From the NCBI GenBank assembly GCA_003457135.1, contig DMSQ01000059.1, positions 15,283 to 79,282 of the forward strand: a stretch of DNA of 64,000 nucleotides, given 5' to 3'. This stretch comes from Prolixibacteraceae bacterium. GTDB taxonomy: Bacteria; Bacteroidota; Bacteroidia; Bacteroidales; Prolixibacteraceae. Positions 9,319 through 16,008 of this stretch are shown piece after piece; the first letter of the stretch is position 1, and each line of letters opens with the position of its first letter. Under the pieces are notes generated by a model. That model worked only from the letters and a program-made list of their open reading frames with translations. It was not told where the DNA came from and did not search any database. The translations under genes and the position numbers were made by a program.

Positions 9319-9978
9319 ATGACAAAAACAAAAGCTATTATATTTGATATGGACGGCACTCTGGTTGACAGTATTCCATTTCACAAAGAGGCCTGGCTAT
9401 TGTTTTTAAAAAAGCATGATATTAACCTTGATCCGGACCAGTTTCAGGCTCAAAATCATGGAAATCTTGGAGAAATGATAAGGAGATTTTTCGGACATGA
9501 TATTTCTGATGAAAAAGCCGGGGAATTAGGCCAGGAAAAAGAAATAATCTACAGGGATTTGTACAAAAAACATATAAAGGAAATAGATGGATTGACTGAC
9601 CTTCTGAATACAATGAAAAAACGGAATATTAAAGCTTCATTGGCAACCATGGGCGATACACCAAATATTGACTTTATTTTGGATGAACTGAAAATCAGAC
9701 ATTTTTTTCATTCCATAACCGGCGGCCACCAGATAGTGAGAGGGAAACCCGATGCGGAAATTTTTAAATTAGCTTTAAAAAAACTGAATTTTAAAAGCAC
9801 GGAATGCATAGTGATCGAAGACTCCTTAGGAGGCGTTTATTCAGCAATAAAGGCTGGATTAAAAGTAATTGGCATTACTACTTCACATTCAGCAGATGAG
9901 TTAAAGCAGAATGGCTGCTTCTATACCATTTCTGATTTTAAAGAACTGGATTTGGACTCTGTTCTCCAATCTTCTTGA
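9319..9978 (+). CDS. HAD superfamily hydrolase, beta-phosphoglucomutase-like
   Basis: A 219-residue cytosolic HAD phosphohydrolase or phosphomutase with the full motif set: I = FDMDGTLVDS near residues 9-18, a helical cap (about 19-85), II around SLATMGDT, III with the lysine in RGKPDAEIFKLALKKL, and IV = CIVIEDSLGGVYSA. The cap and overall size are of the beta-phosphoglucomutase subgroup. I chose the ATG at 9319; the TTG at 9286 would add 11 residues before the domain. The gene is 113 bases upstream of mannosylglucose phosphorylase on the same strand, so action on a sugar phosphate of that pathway is plausible. GH130 phosphorolysis gives alpha-mannose 1-phosphate, which is not the usual beta-phosphoglucomutase substrate, so the exact role is open. 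Confidence 0.85.
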   Translation: MTKTKAIIFDMDGTLVDSIPFHKEAWLLFLKKHDINLDPDQFQAQNHGNLGEMIRRFFGHDISDEKAGELGQEKEIIYRDLYKKHIKEIDGLTDLLNTMKKRNIKASLATMGDTPNIDFILDELKIRHFFHSITGGHQIVRGKPDAEIFKLALKKLNFKSTECIVIEDSLGGVYSAIKAGLKVIGITTSHSADELKQNGCFYTISDFKELDLDSVLQSS

Positions 9979-10091
9979 ATCTACGCTGCATACGCTTTGA
10001 TAAAAGATCAGGCTTGCTTTTGGATTTTTTTTTACTTTGTATTTGGGAGTTTTGGAATATAACATGAAGTGACACGTAAAAATCAGATAAC

Positions 10092-11273
10092 ATGAAATCA
10101 AACTTCAAAAAGAAAGTTCATAAACTGTTCGCTAAACAGGAGAAACTATTGTCGGCTAAAAATAAAAAGGTTAAAAATGGCAACGGGATTTTCGTCCGCT
10201 ATAAAAACCCGGTTTTGACTGCCGCGCACACTCCGGTCATCTGGCGGTACGATTTGGATGAACAAACCAATCCGTACCTGATGGAACGCATCGGAATGAA
10301 TGCCACCATGAATTCGGGCGCCATGAAATGGAACGGTAAATACATTCTGGTTGTCCGCGTGGAAGGAGTTGACCGCAAATCGTTCTTCGCCATTGCCGAA
10401 AGCCCTAATGGAATAGATAATTTCCGGTTCTGGGATTTTCCGGTTACCATTCCTGAAACCGAAATTCCGGATACCAATGTTTACGATATGCGGCTGACAG
10501 CCCATGAAGATGGCTGGATTTACGGCATTTTCTGTTCCGAACGTAAAGATCCGAATGCCGCGCCTGGCGATTTATCATCGGCAGTTGCTGCTGCAGGTAT
10601 TGTTCGCACCAAAGATTTGGAAACCTGGGAACGACTACCGGACTTAAAAACGAAAAGCCAGCAACGCAATGTAGTTTTACACCATGAATTTGTTGATGGA
10701 AAATATGCTTTATATACCCGACCACAGGATGGATTTATTGATGCCGGAAGTGGCGGTGGAATTGGCTGGGCGCTTGTTGACAACATGACCTGCGCTGAAG
10801 TGAAAGACGAAAAAATCATCAATTTCCGTTACTATCATACGATCAAAGAGGTGAAAAACGGCGAAGGTCCGCATCCGATTAAAACAGAAAAAGGCTGGCT
10901 GCACCTGGCTCACGGTGTGCGCGGTTGCGCTGCCGGTTTACGTTATGTGCTGTACCTGTATATGACCGATTTACAGGATCCTTCGAAACTGATTGCCGAA
11001 CCTGCCGGTCATTTGATGGGTCCAATCGGCGAAGAAAGGGTGGGGGATGTGTCGAATGTACTTTTCACCAATGGTTGGATTGCCGATGAAGATGGAACCG
11101 TGTTCATTTATTACGCTTCGTCGGATACCCGCATGCATGTTGCCACTTCAACCGTTGACAAACTGGTGGATTACTGCCTGAATTCGCCTGCCGATGGATA
11201 TCGCTCTGCTGCTTCGGTAGAAACGCTGAAAGCGCAGATTGCCAAAAACCTGGAAATTCTGGAGAAAAAATAG
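10092..11273 (+). CDS. GH130 4-O-beta-D-mannosyl-D-glucose phosphorylase
   Basis: A 393-residue cytosolic glycoside phosphorylase of family GH130 subfamily 1. These enzymes split mannosyl-beta-1,4-glucose with phosphate, giving alpha-mannose 1-phosphate and glucose; the Bacteroides fragilis enzyme is about 391 residues. Visible family features are NATMNSGAMKWNGKYILVVR (about residues 70-89), VYDMRLTAHEDGW with Asp132 at the position of the catalytic acid, VLHHEFVDGKYALYTRPQDGF and GPHPIKTEKGWLHLAHGV. The following GPH transporter and cellobiose 2-epimerase complete the gene set described for this mannan pathway in Bacteroides. That context makes the call much firmer than sequence alone. Confidence 0.93.
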   Translation: MKSNFKKKVHKLFAKQEKLLSAKNKKVKNGNGIFVRYKNPVLTAAHTPVIWRYDLDEQTNPYLMERIGMNATMNSGAMKWNGKYILVVRVEGVDRKSFFAIAESPNGIDNFRFWDFPVTIPETEIPDTNVYDMRLTAHEDGWIYGIFCSERKDPNAAPGDLSSAVAAAGIVRTKDLETWERLPDLKTKSQQRNVVLHHEFVDGKYALYTRPQDGFIDAGSGGGIGWALVDNMTCAEVKDEKIINFRYYHTIKEVKNGEGPHPIKTEKGWLHLAHGVRGCAAGLRYVLYLYMTDLQDPSKLIAEPAGHLMGPIGEERVGDVSNVLFTNGWIADEDGTVFIYYASSDTRMHVATSTVDKLVDYCLNSPADGYRSAASVETLKAQIAKNLEILEKK

Positions 11274-11289
11274 TTCTAACTAATTCAAT

Positions 11290-11334
11290 AACTTTTCCAA
11301 AGTTTTATAATTAGGATAAAACTTTGGAAAAGTT
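11290..11334. repeat. Perfect 19-bp hairpin between the phosphorylase and transporter genes
   Basis: AACTTTTCCAAAGTTTTAT (11290-11308) and its exact complement (11316-11334) enclose a 7-base loop, AATTAGG. The hairpin begins 17 bases after the phosphorylase stop and ends 38 bases before the transporter ATG. It lacks a good T tract (TTTAAAATT follows), so partial termination, RNA processing or stabilisation of the upstream mRNA are all possible. Confidence 0.85.
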
Positions 11335-11372
11335 TAAAATTAAAAAACCTAACTAAAAATAAATCTATACCT

Positions 11373-12797
11373 ATGGCTATTGAAAAAATCACCCTGAAGG
11401 AGAAAATCGGTTACGGATTTGGCGATGCCGCTTCATCCATGTTTTGGAAGATTTTCGGAATGTATTCTTTATTTTTTTATACCGATGTTCTTGGAATTAC
11501 GGCTGCTGCGGCCGGAACCATGTTTCTGGTTGCCCGTTTGTGGGATTCTTTCTTCGACGTTTTTGTAGGAATTATCAGCGACCGCACCAAAAGCCGCTAT
11601 GGAAAATACCGCCCGTACTTATTATGGTTCGCCATTCCATTTGCGGTCATGGGCGCCATCACGTTCTTTGCTCCTGACTTCGGTCAAACCGGTAAATTAA
11701 TTTACGCATACATCACCTACTCCCTGATGATGATTGTGTATTCGATGATCAATGTACCATACGCATCATTGCTTGGAGCCATTTCGTCCGATCCTACTGA
11801 ACGGAATTCGCTCTCTTCTTACCGCATGTCGTTTGCTTTCATTGGCAGTTTTATAACCTTCATGTTGCTTCAACCTCTGATTGACTTTTTTTCCAAAACA
11901 TTTGGTAACGAAGGTATTGCTCAAACTACAAAGGCTTTAGAAAACTCTGTAAGCACCTCTCCTGTTGGCTGGGTTATGGGAGTTGGTGCGATAGGAATGA
12001 TTTGCGTGATCTTGTTTTTATTGTGTTTCAGTTGGACAAAAGAAAGGGTAACACAAATCGAGAGCGAAAAAAAAGTTTCCATCAGGCAGGATTTAAAAAA
12101 TTTGCTTCACAATGCTCCCTGGTGGATTCTGGTTGCAACAGGATTGGCTGCTTTGCTTTTCAATGCGGTGCGCGATAGTGTTGCGATCTACTTTTTCAAG
12201 GATTACGTGCAAAGTACCTATAAAATGCCAGGAACCAGATGGGATATGACTACCATTTACTTCCTTGTCGGTCAGGCCGCCAACTTAATCGGGGTAATGG
12301 CTGCTCCGGCAATTTCCAGAAAATATGGTAAAAAAAGAACCTATATGATTGCCATGTTAATTGCCGGTGTCTTAAGCACTGGCTTTTATTTCATTCCGAA
12401 CAACATCACCTGGATATTGATTTTCCAGTTCATGATTTCCATTTTCGCCGGATATGTGCTGCCCTTGTTGTGGTCGATGTTTGCCGATATTGTAGATCAT
12501 CAGGAAATACTAACCGGACGCCGTGCTACAGGATTAATTTTCTCATCTTCTTCGATGTCACAAAAACTGGGTTGGGCTTTTGGCTCGGCAATGAGCGGAT
12601 GGATTCTTGCTCTTTTCCATTATATGCCCAAAGCATTGGAACAAAGTCAGGAAACCATTTTTGGAGAGCAAATCATGATCAGTATAATGCCTGCTGTATG
12701 CTGTGTACTGGCTTTTGTAGGCATGTTTTTCTATCCGCTTACCGATAAAAAGGTCAGGGAAAATTCGGAACAACTCGCTCTAAAAAGAAATAAGTAA
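11373..12797 (+). CDS. GPH family sugar:cation symporter (MFS_2, MelB-like)
   Basis: A 474-residue inner-membrane transporter of the glycoside-pentoside-hexuronide family. The N-terminus has the typical KIGYGFGDAASSMFWKIF helix, then ARLWDSFFDVFVGIISDRTKSRYGKYRPYL, with the acidic and Arg residues conserved in MelB-type cation-coupled symporters. About 12 hydrophobic helices follow. It sits between mannosylglucose phosphorylase and cellobiose 2-epimerase, where the Bacteroides pathway has a transporter for mannobiose or related beta-manno-oligosaccharides. Mannobiose is the likely substrate by context, not by sequence. Confidence 0.9.
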   Translation: MAIEKITLKEKIGYGFGDAASSMFWKIFGMYSLFFYTDVLGITAAAAGTMFLVARLWDSFFDVFVGIISDRTKSRYGKYRPYLLWFAIPFAVMGAITFFAPDFGQTGKLIYAYITYSLMMIVYSMINVPYASLLGAISSDPTERNSLSSYRMSFAFIGSFITFMLLQPLIDFFSKTFGNEGIAQTTKALENSVSTSPVGWVMGVGAIGMICVILFLLCFSWTKERVTQIESEKKVSIRQDLKNLLHNAPWWILVATGLAALLFNAVRDSVAIYFFKDYVQSTYKMPGTRWDMTTIYFLVGQAANLIGVMAAPAISRKYGKKRTYMIAMLIAGVLSTGFYFIPNNITWILIFQFMISIFAGYVLPLLWSMFADIVDHQEILTGRRATGLIFSSSSMSQKLGWAFGSAMSGWILALFHYMPKALEQSQETIFGEQIMISIMPAVCCVLAFVGMFFYPLTDKKVRENSEQLALKRNK

Positions 12798-12842
12798 GTG
12801 AATTAATTAGACATTTTTCATACTCATACTTAAGTAAAATTA

Positions 12843-14033
12843 ATGCAAAATATTCCTATTGAACTCAGTCAACAGGTTCATGATGAATTGATACAAAATA
12901 TTCTGCCGTTCTGGTCAGAAAAAATGATTGATCATGAAAATGGTGGTTTTTACGGACAAATGAAAGGAGATGATAAGTTAATTCCTGAAGCCGGTAAAGG
13001 CGGAATCCTGAATGCGCGTATCCTCTGGACGTTTTCGTCAGCCTTTCTTCAGGAAAAAAATCCGGTTTACCTCAAAATGGCAAACCGCGCCAAAGATTTT
13101 ATCCTGGACTATTTTTTCGATCCTGAATATGGCGGAACATACTGGACCATTTCTTTTGACGGAAAACCAGTTGATACCAAAAAGCAAATCTATTCCCAGG
13201 CTTTCTTCCTTTATGCTTTTACTAAACATTACCGTGCAACAGGTGAAGAATCGAGCTTACTGACCGCCATCGAACTTTTTCGGATCATCGAAAAATACAG
13301 TTTTGATCGGGAGTTGAACGGCTATTTCGAAGCATACAGCCGCGACTGGATTTTGCTTGAAGATCTTCGCCTGAGCGAGAAGGACGAGAATGAGAAGAAA
13401 ACGATGAACACGCATCTTCATATTCTGGAGGCTTATACAAACCTTTACCGGGTCTGGAAAGACGACAGGCTTGAAATTCAATTGCGCAATCTGATCGAAA
13501 TTTTCCTTGAAAAGATATTCAACCGGAAGACCAAACATCTGGATTTGTTTTTCGACGAGAACTGGAATGTAAAATCTACCATTATTTCCTTTGGCCACGA
13601 TATTGAAGCTTCGTGGCTGATTGATGAGGCTGCACGTGTTTTAGCCGATCTGGTTTTACTGGCCGAAGTCCAGAAAATATGCATCAAAATTGCCAAAGCG
13701 GCCTGCGAGGGTTTGCAGCCCGATGGCAGCCTGGTTTATGAACTGGACAAAGGTATTTTGGATACCGACCGGCATTGGTGGGTACAGGCTGAAGGCTTGG
13801 TGGGTTTCCTGAATGCCTTTGAATTAACCGGCAAATCACACTGGCTTAACAAAGCTCAAAATTGCTGGAACTTTATTTCTGCTAATCTGATTGATCGGGC
13901 AGGAGGGGAATGGTTCTGGAGTGTTTCTGAAACTGGAATTCCTAACCGGAACGGAGATAAAGCCGGTTTCTGGAAATGCCCGTATCACAACAGCCGGATG
14001 TGTTTGGAGGTCATGATGCGTGTGAAAAAATAA
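12843..14033 (+). CDS. Cellobiose 2-epimerase (AGE family)
   Basis: A 396-residue (alpha/alpha)6-barrel epimerase of the N-acylglucosamine 2-epimerase superfamily. It converts beta-1,4-mannobiose to mannosylglucose (and cellobiose to glucosylmannose), the substrate of the neighbouring GH130 phosphorylase. Family markers are ENGGFYGQMKGD (about residues 32-43), GGILNARILWTFS, the active-site segment SFGHDIEASWLIDEA (about 249-263), DRHWWVQAEGLVGF and the C-terminal WKCPYHNSRMCLE with its conserved histidine. Length and motifs match known cellobiose 2-epimerases. The gene follows the symporter by 45 bases. Confidence 0.93.
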   Translation: MQNIPIELSQQVHDELIQNILPFWSEKMIDHENGGFYGQMKGDDKLIPEAGKGGILNARILWTFSSAFLQEKNPVYLKMANRAKDFILDYFFDPEYGGTYWTISFDGKPVDTKKQIYSQAFFLYAFTKHYRATGEESSLLTAIELFRIIEKYSFDRELNGYFEAYSRDWILLEDLRLSEKDENEKKTMNTHLHILEAYTNLYRVWKDDRLEIQLRNLIEIFLEKIFNRKTKHLDLFFDENWNVKSTIISFGHDIEASWLIDEAARVLADLVLLAEVQKICIKIAKAACEGLQPDGSLVYELDKGILDTDRHWWVQAEGLVGFLNAFELTGKSHWLNKAQNCWNFISANLIDRAGGEWFWSVSETGIPNRNGDKAGFWKCPYHNSRMCLEVMMRVKK

Positions 14034-14106
14034 TTTCAAGTTTCAGGTTTCAAATTCCATGTTGGGCGTTGGAACTTGAAATCTGGAATTTGGAACTTTA
14101 TCAGTT

Positions 14107-14646
14107 ATGTATCAAAAGCAGATTTATATCATCACCGGCGGCCCCGGGTTTGGTAAAACAGAGCTTGTCAAAGAACTTCGAAGGGCTGGATACCTGTGTT
14201 CACAAGAGTTTGCCCGCGATTTGATTGAGAAGCAAATGTCAATTGGAGGAGAGATTCTTCCCTGGAAAAACCCAAAGCTTTTTCAGGAAGAAATATTACG
14301 GAAAAGGATTGCCTTTTTTGAGTCGGTTCCTGATGGTGTGGTGGCTTTTGCCGATCGTGGAATCCCGGACCAATTGGCTTTTGCCCGTTACAAAGGATTT
14401 GGCGCTCCTGAAATATTAATCCAAAGCTCTTTAAAATACCGCTATTCACCATTAGTGTTTGTAACTCCGCCTTGGTCCGATATATTCGCCAATGATGATG
14501 TCAGAACTGAATCATACAACGATGCAGTCTGGATTCATCAATTTGTTTTGGACGCTTATATTGGTTTGAATTATCAGGCAATAGAATTACCTTTATCTTC
14601 AGTAAAAAGCAGAGTTGAATTTATTCTCCAAACCATAAAACTTTAA
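14107..14646 (+). CDS. AAA_28-type ATPase/kinase-like protein
   Basis: A 179-residue P-loop protein of the AAA_28 type. It has a Walker A motif, GGPGFGKTEL, at residues 10-19 and a FADRGIPDQLAF segment near residue 80 resembling the Asp-Arg region of nucleoside or metabolite kinases; NTPase_1-like proteins with this layout often phosphorylate small molecules. No membrane segment or signal peptide is seen. It lies 73 bases after the epimerase and 3 bases before the SGNH esterase, so it is probably in the same transcript, but no role in mannan use can be assigned. The spacer before it carries an imperfect TTTCAAGTTCC-type repeat. Confidence 0.75.
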   Translation: MYQKQIYIITGGPGFGKTELVKELRRAGYLCSQEFARDLIEKQMSIGGEILPWKNPKLFQEEILRKRIAFFESVPDGVVAFADRGIPDQLAFARYKGFGAPEILIQSSLKYRYSPLVFVTPPWSDIFANDDVRTESYNDAVWIHQFVLDAYIGLNYQAIELPLSSVKSRVEFILQTIKL

Positions 14647-14649
14647 GAA

Positions 14650-15414
14650 ATGAACATGAACCGACGTAATTTTTTTAGTACAGTTACTACCGGAACTATT
14701 GGTCTGGTTGCAATTCCTGAAATTCTTTCGGCTGCAATGCCGTCAGGCGAAAAGAAACATAAAGGAGTATTATCTTCGTTGAAAACCGGCGATGTGATTC
14801 TTTTTCAGGGAGATTCGATTACAGATGCGGGTCGCGAAAAAGTCAATCAACTGGCCAATTCCCCGGCATCTTTTGGATCGGGTTATGCCTTTATGGCTGG
14901 TGCCAATTTATTGAATACCATGGCTTCCAGTCAATTTTCAATTTATAATCGTGGAATCAGCGGAAATAAAGTATTCCAACTGGCCGAACGCTGGCAAAAA
15001 GATTGTTTGGATTTGAAGCCAAACATTCTCAGTATTTTAATTGGTGTCAACGATTTCTGGCATAAGCTGAATGGCAAGTATGATGGAACGGTTGAAAAGT
15101 ATGAAAACGATTATCGCCAGCTTTTAACCCTGACTAAAAAGATGCTTCCTGAAATAAAACTAGTTATCTGTGAGCCTTTTGCAGTCCAGGATGGGTCAGC
15201 GGTTGATGAAAAATGGTTTCCCGAATTTGATGGATACCGTGCTTCAGCAAAAAAACTGGCAGATGAATTTGAGAGTATTTTTATTCCATACCAGACCATT
15301 TTCGATGAAGCACAGAAACATGCCCCCGGCAAATACTGGACAGGCGATGGGGTTCATCCTTCCATGGCAGGTAATTCGCTGATGGCAGAAGCCTGGCTGA
15401 AAGCTGTTAAATAA
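14650..15414 (+). CDS. Exported SGNH/GDSL hydrolase, probable carbohydrate esterase
   Basis: A 254-residue SGNH hydrolase with all four blocks: I GDSITDAGR near residue 54, II with the glycine in YNRGISGNK, III GVNDFW with the asparagine, and V DGVHPSMAG with the catalytic Asp/His. The N-terminus NRRNFFSTVTTGTIGLVAIP has a twin-arginine-like signal (R-R-N-F-F), so export by Tat is likely. In a mannan cluster such an enzyme most plausibly removes acetyl groups from glucomannan fragments. That specificity is inferred from position. It starts 3 bases after the AAA gene and appears to end the operon, being followed directly by a REP-like palindrome. Confidence 0.85.
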   Translation: MNMNRRNFFSTVTTGTIGLVAIPEILSAAMPSGEKKHKGVLSSLKTGDVILFQGDSITDAGREKVNQLANSPASFGSGYAFMAGANLLNTMASSQFSIYNRGISGNKVFQLAERWQKDCLDLKPNILSILIGVNDFWHKLNGKYDGTVEKYENDYRQLLTLTKKMLPEIKLVICEPFAVQDGSAVDEKWFPEFDGYRASAKKLADEFESIFIPYQTIFDEAQKHAPGKYWTGDGVHPSMAGNSLMAEAWLKAVK

Positions 15415-15443
15415 GGCCCCTCCCAACCTCCCCGAGGGGGAGG
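15415..15443 (+). repeat. REP-like GC-rich palindrome
   Basis: GGCCCCTCCCAACCTCCCC followed by GA and GGGGGAGG, with a 7-bp stem CCTCCCC/GGGGAGG at 15427-15443. It begins directly after the esterase stop. Related units are at 60101-60140 and 62748-62863. Confidence 0.7.
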
Positions 15444-15993
15444 AGAAAGGCATAAAAACAGAAGTGATCGAATGATATTCCAGTGGAAACGGATTGTAGA
15501 TAAAACGGAAGTTATTAGATCGCCATTCTTCAAATTTTCATCGACCCTTGATCGGAGCGAGTGCGAGGGCAGTCAAAACGCCCGGCTGAGGGTTCGTTTT
15601 GACAAGATTTTTGCTTACTTTTCATCGAATGGAAAAGTAAGAGCCAGTCCGGCTTGAGGACAATAGATTCTGATAAGGAATAAATCCTAATCATACCCAC
15701 ACTATACTTTGAAGTGATCCAACAGAAGGTTTGCTGAAAAGAAAAGCAGTTTGAAAAATAAACAAGGGCAGATAAATCTGCCCTTGAAAGGTTCTACCGG
15801 GAATTGATTGATTAGTTCGGATAACCGATAGCTTTTTTATGAATTATCAAAATACAATCGTTAGTAAAACTTCGAATTATCTGTTTTAGTATGCTGTATC
15901 TGGTTTATTTTTCGCTCCATTAATGGTAAAACATGACTCAACTGTATTTAGGGTGAACTATTCTTTCTCAAATATTATCTTTGAGAGCAACTT
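15444..15993. other. Non-coding stretch with two strong hairpins
   Basis: No convincing gene is present. A 61-codon open frame at 15472-15657 has no family look and overlaps a hairpin. Visible structure: a 10-bp stem CTTACTTTTC/GAAAAGTAAG at 15614-15641 with an 8-base loop, inside a stretch that looks like a dispersed intergenic repeat (TTTTGACAAGATTTTTG precedes it); and a perfect 10-bp stem CAAGGGCAGA/TCTGCCCTTG with a TAAA loop at 15763-15786. Neither has a proper T tract on the + strand. The promoter of the downstream peptidase must lie in the AT-rich last 150 bases, but I could not identify it. Confidence 0.6.
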
Positions 15994-16008
15994 TTGAAAA
16001 AGTCAATT

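Noticed and set aside
15472..15657. 61-codon open frame after the SGNH esterase.
   Set aside because: No start context, no family likeness, and it runs through a hairpin that is probably a dispersed repeat.
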